Notes: generated by a model not told the origin, from the sequence alone. DNA of 64,000 nt from Hymenobacter lapidiphilus (GCF_013377885.1 NZ_JABKAU010000019.1:23013-87012); one strand, 5' to 3'; counted from the first letter of the stretch, positions 35,924-45,626 are shown. A program made the numbers and translations.

Positions 35924-37360
35924 CTACTGGCCGTAGCCGGGGTTCTGGGTGAGATTGGGGTTGAGGATAGATTCGTTGACCGGAATCGGGAACAGATAGT
36001 AGCGGGGATCCACACGGCTCACCAGCGTTGGCTTAGCTGCTACTACTGCTTCGTTGAGGCGCTTAAGGCGGGTCAGGTCGTACCAGCGGTGGCCCTCAAT
36101 GCATAGCTCCCAGCCCCGCTCCCGCACCAGCAAGTCCACGAAGGCGTCCTTGGTGGTCGTGCCCGTGAGTGGTGCCAGACCGGCCCGTACCCTCACGGCG
36201 TTGATGCCAGTGTACTTGGCCGGGTCGGCCGGGTTGATGTTATTGAGAATTTCTGACTGCAGGAGCAGGATATCCGCGTAGCGCGCCACCAGGTAGTTGG
36301 CCCGCGAGTCGTTACCGATGCGCAGCGGGTCCTTGAACTTGACAAAGAAATAGCGCGGCAGTGTAGCGCCGTTTGCACCCCGGTTGGTAATATTCCAGGT
36401 CCGGCGCACGTCGGCAGTGGCGTAGGAAGTCACGAATGTCGGCTCCACGCTGAACGTGCCGAGCCCGTCAGGCACAATCTGCGCGGGCGTAAACTGGCGC
36501 ACGATGATGCTGCCGACGTTGGGCGGCAAGTCAAACTGAATGGAGAAGATATGCTCAGGGCCATTTTCCTTGTCCGGGTCGAATACGTCGGAGTAAGTGG
36601 GTACCAGCCGGTATAGGCCCGAACTCATCACCCGGTTCACGGCGCTCAGCGCGTCGGCCATATCGGTGGACTTGGCGGCGGAACTGCCGGCGCGGGTCAG
36701 GTACAGCTTAGCCAGCAGGGCGGCGGCGGCCCCCTTCGAGGCCCGGCCTTTCTGGTCGCCCGGAATCTGGTTTTCGGCCAAGCAATTGGCCTCAGCAAAC
36801 TGCAAATCGGCAATTACCTGTTCGTATACCTCGGCGGCGGGCGTGCGGGCCGGCTTTATATTATCGTCCGGCGACTTCACAGTGCTCAGCACCAGCGGCA
36901 CGTCGCCGAAGCAGCGCACCAAATCGAAGTAGGCCATACCGCGCAAAAAGCGCGCATTGCCGATGAGGTTGTTCCGGCGGGCTTCATCCATGGGCACGCC
37001 GGGGCCGCGCTCAATCACGTCGTTGGCCCGGTTCACCATCAGGTAGATGCTGGTCCACCAGTTGTTCACCTCGTTCAGGCGCTCATCGTACGTGAAGCGA
37101 GAGAGTTGGGCCCGCTCGTCGCTAGCCGAGCCCACCCGAACGTAGTCGCCGGGCAGCTCCGTGATTTGCCAGGCCGTGCGGCCGAAGTACAGCTGCGGCA
37201 GCAGGGCCCCGTAGGCACCGTTGAGGCCCGCCACTAAGTCGCCCTCGCTCTTGTAAAAAGTATCGGAAGCCACGAAATCATACGGCGTTTCTTCCAGAAA
37301 ACTTTCGCACGAACCCAGGCTCAGGCCCAGCAAGCTAAGTATCAGTAGGTTCTTTTTCAT
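35924..37360 (-). CDS. SusD/RagB-family glycan-binding lipoprotein
   Basis: A 478-residue outer-membrane surface lipoprotein (lipobox 'LLGLSLGSC') that caps the SusC transporter and binds the glycan. TPR-like helices such as 'NNWWTSIYLMVNRANDVIER' and 'GNARFLRGMAYFDLVRCFGD' are SusD hallmarks; the C-terminal RagB half has 'IEGHRWYDLTRLKRLNEAVV' and ends 'YYLFPIPVNESILNPNLTQN'. It is 96 bases after susC in the same direction. Confidence 0.95.
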   Translation of the reverse strand: MKKNLLILSLLGLSLGSCESFLEETPYDFVASDTFYKSEGDLVAGLNGAYGALLPQLYFGRTAWQITELPGDYVRVGSASDERAQLSRFTYDERLNEVNNWWTSIYLMVNRANDVIERGPGVPMDEARRNNLIGNARFLRGMAYFDLVRCFGDVPLVLSTVKSPDDNIKPARTPAAEVYEQVIADLQFAEANCLAENQIPGDQKGRASKGAAAALLAKLYLTRAGSSAAKSTDMADALSAVNRVMSSGLYRLVPTYSDVFDPDKENGPEHIFSIQFDLPPNVGSIIVRQFTPAQIVPDGLGTFSVEPTFVTSYATADVRRTWNITNRGANGATLPRYFFVKFKDPLRIGNDSRANYLVARYADILLLQSEILNNINPADPAKYTGINAVRVRAGLAPLTGTTTKDAFVDLLVRERGWELCIEGHRWYDLTRLKRLNEAVVAAKPTLVSRVDPRYYLFPIPVNESILNPNLTQNPGYGQ

Positions 37361-37456
37361 CTTGAAAAGTAGAAGCAGTGAGAATTGGTTTCTGGTGACT
37401 GGCCTTTAGCTTTTGATGATTTCAGACGAAGCCAAAAACCAGCCAGCAAAACCAGC

Positions 37457-40400
37457 TTAGAAGGATGCCTTCACGCCGAAAATAAACGTGCGGGTGCTGG
37501 GAAAGGCATTGTAATCGGTGTTCAGGCTCAGGTTGTCGCGGCCGAACGAGTTCACCTCCGGGTCGTAGCCCGAGTAGTCGGTGATGGTTATCAGGTTTTG
37601 GGCGGTAACATAGACGCTGGCCCCTTTCACGGCGTTGCTGAACTTGGGCAGCGTGTAGCCAAGCGTCAGGGTTTTGAGGCGCACGAAGCTGCCGTCTTCC
37701 ACATAGTCGCTGATGATGCCCGTAGAGCGGCGCACCGGGCTGCCGGCCCGTGGGATGTTGGTGTCGGTATTGGTCGGCGTCCAACGGTTAACCACCGTTT
37801 GGAGCTTGTTGGTGGTGAAAATGCCCGATTCCAGCTCGTAGCGGTTCAGGTTGAGCACGTCGGTGCCCTGCACGCCCTGAATAAACACGCTCAGGCTGAA
37901 GCCCCCGTAGCGGAAGTTGTTGGTGGCCCCGTAAATGAATTTGGGCTGGGCATTCCCGATGATTACGCGGTCGGCCGAGGTAATCTGATTATCGCCGTTC
38001 TGGTCGATAAAGCGCGGGTCGCCGGGGCGGTAAACGGGTGATGTAATGCCGCTGGCCCTAATTTCATCAGCCGACTGCCAGATGCCGTTCGACTGGTGAC
38101 CATAAAACGAGCCGATAGGTTCGCCCACCCGCAGGATGCTGGTGAAGCCCACTCCCGAGCCCACGAACAGGCTGGAACTCGACTGCCCCACCGGCCGCTC
38201 AAACTCGCCGTCGAGGTCGAGCACTTTGTTGCGGTTAAGCGACAAATTCAGGTTGGTGTTCCAGCCGAACTTCGGTCCATCGAAGTTGGAGGTGTTGAGG
38301 GCAAATTCAAGCCCCTTGTTCTCCACGCTGCCCGCATTGCGCAACAGGTTTGGAAAGCCCGTAGTGCGCGGGGTGGCCACTTCTAGTAGCAGGTCGGTGG
38401 TCTTTTTGTAGTATGCGTCGGCCGTGAAGCTGATGCGGTTTTCAAGGAAGGCCACGTCGATGCCTACGTTGGTGGAGGCCGTCGACTCCCAGCGCAAATT
38501 GGGGTTCCCAATGTTGAGCGGGGCTAGACCCACTAGGCGGCTCGTGCCGCCGGCATAGCCCGCTACGCCGTAACGCTGCAACGACTGGTAGTTATCAATT
38601 TCCTGGTTGCCGGTAATACCGTATCCCACCCGCAGCTTCAAGTCGCTCAGGGCGGTCAAGCCCTGCATAAACGGTTCATCAATCAGCCGGTAGGCAAAGG
38701 CCGCCGACGGGAAGTAGCCCCACTTATTGTTGCGGCCGAAGCGCGAGGACCCGTCGGCCCGCATCGTCACCGTGAACAGGTAGCGCTCGAACAGGCGGTA
38801 GTTGACGCGGCCGAAGTAAGAGGCCAGCGAGTTGGAGAAGCGCCCTGAACCGGGCGGCAGCAGGTTGGCCCCGAGACCGATATTGTCGGACCCCAGCTGG
38901 TTGGTGAAGAAGTTGGTGTTCGAGACGGCGAAGTTGTTGCCAAAAAACCGCTGGAACGTGAGGCCGCCCACCACGTTGAGGGCGTTGTTCTCGTTGAGCT
39001 TCTTGTCGTAGGTAAGCGTGTTCTCGTTCAGCCAGCTATACTGGTTTACCGCGCCCCGGGTAGCCAGGCCCCGGTTGAGGCGGCCCAAAAAGATGTCGTT
39101 GGGCCGGAAGACGTCGACCTGGGTGATGCGGTAGTCGAGGCCGGCGGTCGAGCGCAGGGTCAGGCCCTCGATAAGTTCGTAGTTGCCGGCCAGATTAAAC
39201 AGGCCCCGCGCTGTGGTGCGGTGGTCCTTAGTATTGAGGGCGTAGGCTACCGGGTTGCCGATGTTTTCCACGTTGGGCAGCGGCGTGTTCGAAAACGTGT
39301 ATTCGCCAAACTCGTCGCGCACCGGATTGATGGGGCTGAAGCGCAGCGCGTCCAGAATTACGCCCCCGTTGCTGCCACCCGACGAGTTTACGAAGGCCCG
39401 CTTCTCGAAGGTGCCCGCAATCTGGCTCGTCAGGCCAAAGCTGAGCTTATTACTGATTTTGCGGTCGATGTTGAAACGCAGCGTACCGCGCTGGAAGCCC
39501 GAGTTGAGCACGATACCCTCCTGGTCGAAATAATTCAGGCTCAGGTTGTAGCGCGTGGCCTCGGTGCCCCCATTGAAGCTGAGTTGGTAGTTGCTTACGC
39601 GGGCTGTGCGAAGAATTTCGTCCTGCCAGTCGGTGCCCTCGCCTAGCGAGTCGATCTGGCTGGGGCGGTAGGGCTGCGGCAGCGTGCCACCCGATTCTGC
39701 GGCCACGTCGTTGAGGTAGCTGGCAAACTCGCGGGCATTCATCAAATCGTACTTCTTACGCACAATCTGAATGCCGGTGTAGGCCTCGAAATTAATGGTG
39801 TTGCCGCCGGCCTTACCCTTTTTGGTGGTGATCAGCACCACCCCGTTGGCGCCCCGCGAGCCATAGATGGCCGTGGCTGAAGCATCCTTGAGAATTTCCA
39901 CCGACTCGATATCGGAAGGATTGATAGAGTTCAAATCACCGGCGCCCGGAAAGCCATCGACCACGAAAAGCGGCTCGTTACCCGTATTGATGGAGTTCGT
40001 GCCCCGGATGCGAATAGAAATATCGCCCCCCGGCTCGGCACTGGTCTGCGTTACCTGCACCCCACTCACGCGGCCCTGCAAAATTTGCTCGGGCCGGGTG
40101 ATAGGCGTTTCGGCCACCTGCGCTGCCGAAATAGAAGCCACGGCACCTGTAATGTCGCGTTTACGCTGGGTGCCATAACCCACCACTACTACATCGTTGA
40201 GCGTGGTGGTCTGCTCGGCGAGCCGTACGGTAACCGGCGCAGAACCGCTCACCTGCACCTGCTGGCCCGCAAAGCCTACGTAGGAGAATACAAGCAGCGG
40301 GTTTTCGACCGTCGTGTTTAACACGAACGAACCGTCGGCGTTGGTGCTGGCACCTTGGGTAGTGCCCTTCACAATAACCGTTACGCCGGGCAGGCCCGTG

Positions 40401-40510
40401 CCATCGGCGGCACTCACCACCCGGCCAGATATCTGCCGGCTTTGGGCCTGGGCTGCCGTAAGGGTCCCGAGCGTAACTAGGGGAACTAGCAGCAGAGTAG
40501 ATGTGCGCAT
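37457..40510 (-). CDS. SusC/RagA-family TonB-dependent transporter
   Basis: A 1017-residue outer-membrane importer for oligosaccharides. After the signal peptide comes a carboxypeptidase-D-like repeat ('QISGRVVSAADGTGLPGVTV'), the SusC plug ('LNDVVVVGYGTQRKRDITGA', 'RIRGTNSINTGNEPLFVVDG') and a 22-strand barrel ending in 'FIFGVKASF', with the terminal Phe that barrel assembly needs. It is divergent from the lacI-type gene with one perfect operator palindrome between them. It is the first gene of the susC-susD-lyase-SDR unit. Confidence 0.96.
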   Translation of the reverse strand: MRTSTLLLVPLVTLGTLTAAQAQSRQISGRVVSAADGTGLPGVTVIVKGTTQGASTNADGSFVLNTTVENPLLVFSYVGFAGQQVQVSGSAPVTVRLAEQTTTLNDVVVVGYGTQRKRDITGAVASISAAQVAETPITRPEQILQGRVSGVQVTQTSAEPGGDISIRIRGTNSINTGNEPLFVVDGFPGAGDLNSINPSDIESVEILKDASATAIYGSRGANGVVLITTKKGKAGGNTINFEAYTGIQIVRKKYDLMNAREFASYLNDVAAESGGTLPQPYRPSQIDSLGEGTDWQDEILRTARVSNYQLSFNGGTEATRYNLSLNYFDQEGIVLNSGFQRGTLRFNIDRKISNKLSFGLTSQIAGTFEKRAFVNSSGGSNGGVILDALRFSPINPVRDEFGEYTFSNTPLPNVENIGNPVAYALNTKDHRTTARGLFNLAGNYELIEGLTLRSTAGLDYRITQVDVFRPNDIFLGRLNRGLATRGAVNQYSWLNENTLTYDKKLNENNALNVVGGLTFQRFFGNNFAVSNTNFFTNQLGSDNIGLGANLLPPGSGRFSNSLASYFGRVNYRLFERYLFTVTMRADGSSRFGRNNKWGYFPSAAFAYRLIDEPFMQGLTALSDLKLRVGYGITGNQEIDNYQSLQRYGVAGYAGGTSRLVGLAPLNIGNPNLRWESTASTNVGIDVAFLENRISFTADAYYKKTTDLLLEVATPRTTGFPNLLRNAGSVENKGLEFALNTSNFDGPKFGWNTNLNLSLNRNKVLDLDGEFERPVGQSSSSLFVGSGVGFTSILRVGEPIGSFYGHQSNGIWQSADEIRASGITSPVYRPGDPRFIDQNGDNQITSADRVIIGNAQPKFIYGATNNFRYGGFSLSVFIQGVQGTDVLNLNRYELESGIFTTNKLQTVVNRWTPTNTDTNIPRAGSPVRRSTGIISDYVEDGSFVRLKTLTLGYTLPKFSNAVKGASVYVTAQNLITITDYSGYDPEVNSFGRDNLSLNTDYNAFPSTRTFIFGVKASF

Positions 40511-40594
40511 ATAATGTGGGAATTAGGTGAGTAACCGGTCAGCCAAGTACTGGAATCGACTATCGGAAACGCGCGCTTTTGCCGGATTTATTCA

Positions 40595-40608
40595 CGGAAA
40601 CGATTCCG
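40595..40608. promoter_or_regulatory. Candidate LacI-family operator in the susC-lacI gap
   Basis: CGGAAACGATTCCG, 85 bases before the susC start and about 200 bases before the regulator start. It is the exact reverse complement of the site at 32310. A further half-site CGGAAACG lies at 40564-40571. Confidence 0.7.
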
Positions 40609-40804
40609 ACAGGAGTCTTTATGGCACTTATCCACTGTGACTTGCACTTTTCGAGTAGCTGTTACTTCCTTTTGAAACTCCCCACCTGTCTGCCTCGACC
40701 TACACCAATGCCCGCTTCAATGGTGCGGTTGGTCTGTCTATGTCAGGTGAGTCCTTCCTCACCTCGGCTGTGGATCCACAGAAAATACCTAATTTCCGTT
40801 TCCC

Positions 40805-41818
40805 ATGAGTACAACCAACCTCAAACAGCTGGCCCAGGCCCTCGATCTATCCGTGTCCACGGTATCGCGGGCACTCAACGACAGCTATGAAATAAGTGCC
40901 TCCACTAAGCTGAAAGTGCAGACGCTAGCCGCCCAGCTAGGCTATCAGCCCAACCCCTACGCCAGCAGCCTGCGCCGACAGCAAAGCAAGACGGTGGGCG
41001 TCGTGATTCCGGAGGTGGCCAACAACTTCTTTTCCCTGGCCATCAACGGCATCGAGGAAGTGGCACGTCAGAACGGTTATCACGTCCTTGTCTATCTCAC
41101 CCATGAGGAGTTTGAGCAGGAACAAGTCATTATCCGACACTTGGCTAATGGCCGGGTCGACGGCATTCTGATATCGGTGTCGGGCGAAACGCGCGACGCG
41201 GCCCATTTTGCTAAGTTGCGCGAGTTGAAGCTGCCCACTGTATTCTTTGACCGAGTATGTGAGCAAACCGATACGGCGAGTATTACCACCGACGACTACG
41301 ACAGCGGCTACCGGGCCACGCACCACCTGCTGGAGCGGGGCTGTCGCCGTATCGTACATTTTACCTTGGCTCAGCACCTGTCCATCGGCCAGAAACGTAT
41401 GCAGGGGTATCTCGATGCGCTACGCGACGCAGATATTGCCTTCGACCCAACACTACTCGTGCATGGCGGCTCCGGACCCGACTATAACACGGCCCTGATG
41501 CAGCAGCTATTAGAGCAGGACTCATCTATCGACGGCATTTTCGCCGCGGTCGAGAGTTTGGCTATTGCTAGCTATCGGGGATGCCGCGCCACTGTTCGCC
41601 GCATCCCCGACGACGTGAAAATAATTGGTTTCTCTAATCTCGAAATGGCTGATCTTCTTGATCCGTCCTTGACTACTATCCGGCAACCGGCCTATGCCAT
41701 CGGTCGCGAAGCAGCCACCATTTTGTTCCAGGCCCTGATAAGAAATCGGTCCATCCTAACCAGCCAGAGTCAGGAGTTAAAATCAGAACTGGTTGTGCGC
41801 GCCTCTACAGGCGGCTGA
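40805..41818 (+). CDS. LacI-family transcriptional regulator
   Basis: A 337-residue regulator. The N-terminal helix-turn-helix is 'NLKQLAQALDLSVSTVSRAL', with the hinge helix around 'YASSLRRQQSKTVGVVIPEV'. The remainder is a periplasmic-binding-protein-like sensor ('VFFDRVCEQTDTASITTDDY', 'ADLLDPSLTTIRQPAYAIGR'). It is divergently placed from susC, and operator-like palindromes occur near susC, uxuA, the beta-helix gene and lyase copy 1, so it is the probable pathway repressor sensing a uronate or keto-deoxy acid. The ligand is inference. An insertion sequence lies 74 bases behind the gene. Confidence 0.93.
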   Translation: MSTTNLKQLAQALDLSVSTVSRALNDSYEISASTKLKVQTLAAQLGYQPNPYASSLRRQQSKTVGVVIPEVANNFFSLAINGIEEVARQNGYHVLVYLTHEEFEQEQVIIRHLANGRVDGILISVSGETRDAAHFAKLRELKLPTVFFDRVCEQTDTASITTDDYDSGYRATHHLLERGCRRIVHFTLAQHLSIGQKRMQGYLDALRDADIAFDPTLLVHGGSGPDYNTALMQQLLEQDSSIDGIFAAVESLAIASYRGCRATVRRIPDDVKIIGFSNLEMADLLDPSLTTIRQPAYAIGREAATILFQALIRNRSILTSQSQELKSELVVRASTGG

Positions 41819-41891
41819 TATTAGGGCGTACGGACAAATAAGTATTTGGCTTTTAGTCTTATCCGGAAATAGGTTGACAGTTTTTCATTTC

Positions 41892-42957
41892 TAGGACTTA
41901 CGCACATGGTGGTATCTTGAATACAAACCCCATCCGATGGTTACCCAAGCAACTTACATTGAGTACTTGCTCAGTACGCCGCGCAACTACACCTGTACCC
42001 ATCTGGCCGAGCATTTGCCCGATGTCAGCCACGACCAGGTAAATCGGTTTCTGCGCACGCGCCACTTGCCCCGCCCAGCAGTTGCGGGAACTGGTGCTAC
42101 CGCTACTCGACGACTCGCCCGAAGCCTTTTTGCTCGTTGACGACAGTGTACAGGACAAACGGTATAGCCGCTTCATCGACGTGGCCAAACGGCAGTACTC
42201 GGGTGCCGTGCACGGCATGGTCACCGGCATCGGCCTGGTCAACCTGGTGCACAGCAACGGACAGGCGGGCGATTTTCTGCCCCTCGATTACCGCGTCTAT
42301 GCCCCCCAGGACGATGAGCAGACCAAAAATGACCACTTCCTGGCCATGTTCGACCACGTGGTGGCCGAGGGTATCATCCAGGCCCGCACCCTCTTGTTCG
42401 ACTGCTGGTATGCCGGCAGCACCAACCTCAAGCACATTCACCGCGCCGGCTGGACCTTTTTCACCAGTCTGAAAAGCAACCGGCGCATGAGCGTGGCTAA
42501 AGAAACGGGCTATCAGGCCCTGGACACGCTCCAGCCGCCGGCACGCGGCTGGAGCGCGGGCCTGGAAGTGCGGTTGAAAGCAGTGCCTTTCCCCGTCAAA
42601 CTCTTCCAGCTGGTGGCCACAAACGGCGACATTGAATGGGTGATTACGAATCATCTGGCCGCTCATCTGAGCCGGGAGATGGTGATCGAGGCCGTGCAGG
42701 TGCGCTGGCAGGTGGAGGAGTTTCACCGCAGCTTCAAGCAGCTGACCGGGGCCGAGAAGTGCCAGTGTCGCAAGAGCCAGGCCCAGCGCAACCACTTGGC
42801 CTGTTGCTATCTGGCCTGGGTGTCCTTGCGCCAGTTTACCCGGCGAGCAGCCCAAACCATGTATCAGGCTCACCAGTTGCAGTGGGCTCCCTACTTGCGC
42901 CAGTTACTGGCCAAACCCCTCATTCCCGCACTCCTACCCACGAGTGCATAAGTCCTA
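41892..42957 (+). mobile_element. IS701-like insertion sequence
   Basis: A 1066-base element bounded by 14-bp inverted repeats with one mismatch (41892-41905 TAGGACTTACGCAC and 42944-42957). If the ends are trimmed to GGACTTA, both flanks are TA, which may be the duplicated target. It contains one transposase split by a frameshift. It is inserted in the gap behind the LacI-type gene and breaks no recognisable gene. Confidence 0.8.
41937..42951 (+). pseudogene. IS701-like transposase, frameshifted
   Basis: The first frame (41937-42140) begins 'MVTQATYIEYLLSTPRNYTC' and 'DVSHDQVNRFLRT', the N-terminal helix-turn-helix region. From about 42065 the protein continues one frame over as 'AQQLRELVLPLLDD' and on to 42951. 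DDE residues are recognisable: Asp in 'EAFLLVDDSVQDKRYS', Asp in 'TLLFDCWYAGSTN' and Glu in 'RWQVEEFHRSFKQLTGAEKC'. A single base change near the CCCCGCCC stretch at 42070 explains the break. I know of no programmed frameshift for this family, so the element is probably inactive on its own. Confidence 0.75.
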
Positions 42958-43004
42958 TTAAAGAACCTTTCTCTAATTGGGGCGGCCGATGAAATGGTGG
43001 CCAA

Positions 43005-44027
43005 TCAAGCAGGCACGACTACCAGCGGGTGCGGGACCGGCAGCAGTTCGTTGGGCGTGGGTTGCCCGGCGAGCCAGCATGCCAGGGTTTCGAAGCAGGT
43101 GGAGGCAATGTTGGTCAGCGCGTCGTGGGTCAGGAAGCCCTGGTGGCCCGTTATCAGCACGTTGGGTTGGGCCAGCAGCCGCACCAGCAACTCATCCTGG
43201 AGCGGCTGCTGGGAATGGTCGTTGAAAAACAGGCCCTTTTCGTGCTCGTACACGTAGAGCCCCAGGTAGCCCAGCCGGCCCGATGCGAGGGCCGCCAGGG
43301 CCGCTTCGGTGTCCAGCAGCGCACCCCGGCCGGTGTTGATGAGCATCACGCCGCGTTTCATTTTTGCCAGCTGCGCCACGTTGAGAATGTGCCGGGTGGC
43401 GGGCGTGAGCGGGGCGTGCAGCGAAATCACGTCGGCCTGCGCGCATAGCTCGTCCAATGGCACATACTCCAGGCCGTAGCGGCGGGTCAGCTCCGCATCG
43501 GGCTGAATGTCGTAGCCCAGCAGGCGGCAGCCGAAGCCCTGCAGCAGACTCGCCAACGTGCCGCCGATGGTGCCGCAGCCGATAATGCCCACTGTTTTGC
43601 CGTGCAGGTCGAAGCCCACGAGATTATCGAGCCGAAAGTCGCCGTGCCGCACCTGGGCGTCGGCCTGGCGCAGGTGGCGGTTGAGGGCCAGCATCAGGGC
43701 CAGCGTGTGCTCGGCAATGGCGAAGGGCGAGTAGTGCGGCACGGTGGCCACGCGCAGGCCCAGCCGGTGGGCAGCGGGTAGGTCCACATTGTCGTAGCCG
43801 GCGGCGCGCATCAGCAGGTAGCGCACGCCCAGCGCCCCCAGTTTTTCGAGCACCGGCGCCGAGGCGTCGTCGTTCACGAAAAGGGCCACGGCCGTGCTGC
43901 CCGCCGCCAAGTCGGCAGTATCCAGCGTCAGGGCCGCAGCTACGAAGTTGAAGGTGTAGCGGTCCTGCGCCGCGGCATTGAGGTAAGGGCGCTCAAAAGG
44001 ATAAGCGCTGAAAACAGTAATGGTCAT
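43005..44027 (-). CDS. D-2-hydroxyacid dehydrogenase (D-lactate dehydrogenase type)
   Basis: A 340-residue NAD-dependent enzyme; the ATG at 44027 was chosen ('MTITVFSAYPFERPYL'), while the frame continues upstream without a motif. The Rossmann motif is 'GKTVGIIGCGTIGG', and the active-site Arg, Glu and His are in 'MLINTGRGALLD', 'YVYEHEKGLFF' and 'VLITGHQGFLTHDAL'. 'GYDNVDLPAAHRLGLRVATV' is shared with fermentative D-lactate dehydrogenase (LdhA). It makes D-lactate from pyruvate, regenerating NAD+. It is divergent from a universal stress protein gene, a pairing seen in microaerobic or stress responses. Confidence 0.9.
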   Translation of the reverse strand: MTITVFSAYPFERPYLNAAAQDRYTFNFVAAALTLDTADLAAGSTAVALFVNDDASAPVLEKLGALGVRYLLMRAAGYDNVDLPAAHRLGLRVATVPHYSPFAIAEHTLALMLALNRHLRQADAQVRHGDFRLDNLVGFDLHGKTVGIIGCGTIGGTLASLLQGFGCRLLGYDIQPDAELTRRYGLEYVPLDELCAQADVISLHAPLTPATRHILNVAQLAKMKRGVMLINTGRGALLDTEAALAALASGRLGYLGLYVYEHEKGLFFNDHSQQPLQDELLVRLLAQPNVLITGHQGFLTHDALTNIASTCFETLACWLAGQPTPNELLPVPHPLVVVPA

Positions 44028-44279
44028 GGTAAGTCGTTGAGAAAGTGGGGTGCCCACCGGGCGTTGCCGGGCGCAACGGGCCGGGCCGAAAAGTAGGTAG
44101 CGGAAAAGCGCCGGAAGAGCGCCAGGCAAAAGCGAGCGAAGGACGATACAAGAGTACGCCGCTTGCCCTGCCGATTCGCTGCTAAAAGTCATGCGCCGCG
44201 CTTGACATTGCTCATGCCATTTGCTGCCCGTCAGCCCTTCCTTTGTTCGTGCCATTCTCCCCGCTTTAAGTACTGCCTT

Positions 44280-45104
44280 ATGACACCTTCCCTGCTTATT
44301 CTCACCGATTTCTTCCGGGCCGCCGACCAGGCCCTCGCCTACGCCACTAACCTGGCCGGCCCCCTCGGGGCCCGGCTGGTGCTGCTGCACGTGCGCCGCG
44401 ACTCACTGCTCGACCCCGAAATGTTCACCGGCGAGCTGTCGGACCTGAGCAAGGAAGCCACGGCGCTGGCTTTGAGTCGGGTGGCCGATAATCTGGCCGT
44501 GCCAGTGGTGGTCGAAATCGGGCACGGCCGGGTGGCCTTTGCTGTGGCCGATGCCGTGAGCCGGCACCACCCGCTGCTGGTGGTGCTGGGCCGGCCCGAC
44601 TACTCGGCTACGCCCGATCAGCTGGTGCAAACTACCGCGCTCGACATCCTGCGCACGGCGCCATACCCGATGCTGATTGTACCACACTCGGTCGCCAGCA
44701 ATGCGATGCCCCGGCGCGTGCTGCTGGCCGTCGATGGGGAAGATTTCACCCTGGGCCTGCACGCCGGCGCCATTCGCCAGTTGGTGCGCATGCTGGGCGT
44801 GGAGCTGACGGTGCTCCACGTAGCGCCGGATTCTGCGGCCGCTGTTTCGGAGGAGCAGGTGCTGAATTCGGTGCGGCGCACGGGGGTGGAAATTGACTTG
44901 CCGGCCCCCCTGCACTTCCGCCGCACGGTAGCCACGCGCCCCGCCGACGGCATTCTGCAGCTGGCGCAGTCCCGCGACACGGACCTGGTGGTGCTGCTGG
45001 CGCGGCCCCGCAGTTTCTGGGGCAAGCTGTTCCATAACAGCGTAACGGCCGAGGTGCTGCTGCACAGCACGGTGCCCGTGCTGGTGCTCCCAACTATTGC
45101 CTAA
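44280..45104 (+). CDS. Universal stress protein, tandem domain
   Basis: A 274-residue cytosolic protein with two UspA domains. The ATG at 44280 was chosen ('MTPSLLILTDFFRAADQALA'). Domain 1 spans residues about 1-140 and ends 'RTAPYPMLIVPHSV'; domain 2 runs from 'RRVLLAVDGEDFTLGLHAGA' to 'LLHSTVPVLVLPTIA'. The ATP-binding G-x2-G-x9-G(S/T) loop is only partly kept ('LGRPDYSATP', 'LARPRSFWGKLFHNSVT'), so nucleotide binding is uncertain. The next small gene follows after 41 bases. Confidence 0.88.
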   Translation: MTPSLLILTDFFRAADQALAYATNLAGPLGARLVLLHVRRDSLLDPEMFTGELSDLSKEATALALSRVADNLAVPVVVEIGHGRVAFAVADAVSRHHPLLVVLGRPDYSATPDQLVQTTALDILRTAPYPMLIVPHSVASNAMPRRVLLAVDGEDFTLGLHAGAIRQLVRMLGVELTVLHVAPDSAAAVSEEQVLNSVRRTGVEIDLPAPLHFRRTVATRPADGILQLAQSRDTDLVVLLARPRSFWGKLFHNSVTAEVLLHSTVPVLVLPTIA

Positions 45105-45145
45105 AGCGGCCTGGCGGTTCGCAACGCACTATTTATTCTGACTTG

Positions 45146-45463
45146 ATGAACGACGACCTGCAACAAAGCCTGGACGATAACGCGAAGCAGTGGCAGGCCC
45201 TGTCGCTATCGATTTCGACCACGGAAAAGGTAGCGTTTGCCGCCCGGCACGACCAGCTGTTTGTCACGTACGGCGCCAGCTTTATGGCGCACGTGTACCG
45301 GACGGCCTTCGAGCAGGTGCTGGAAAACACGCCCGATGACGAGCGGCGCCGGCTGCTGGCTGCACTGCACCAGGCCATGGAAGGCGCCATTGTAGCGCGC
45401 CACTCCACCCACCCGTCCAAGGCGGAGTGCAATGCCTGCCACGCCCGGATACTGCTGCTTTAA
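45146..45463 (+). CDS. Small hypothetical protein, helical
   Basis: A 105-residue soluble, mostly helical protein starting at the ATG at 45146. It ends with 'HPSKAECNACHARILL', whose C-x2-C-H looks like a heme c motif (CNACH), although no signal peptide is present. 'FEQVLENTPDDERRRLLAAL' suggests a helical bundle. It directly follows the universal stress gene and is probably cotranscribed. I do not recognise a family. Confidence 0.55.
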   Translation: MNDDLQQSLDDNAKQWQALSLSISTTEKVAFAARHDQLFVTYGASFMAHVYRTAFEQVLENTPDDERRRLLAALHQAMEGAIVARHSTHPSKAECNACHARILLL

Positions 45464-45626
45464 CCAGCTCGGTAGCGTGTAGTAGGGGTAGCACAATAGT
45501 AGGAACAGAAATTCCCGCCTAGAGTATACAACATATCAGATGTTAACTCTGAACTGGACGGGAAACTCCGCCCATGGCCACCACATGAGTTCCGGGGTTC
45601 CCGCCTGAATCCCTACCTTAGCGAAC

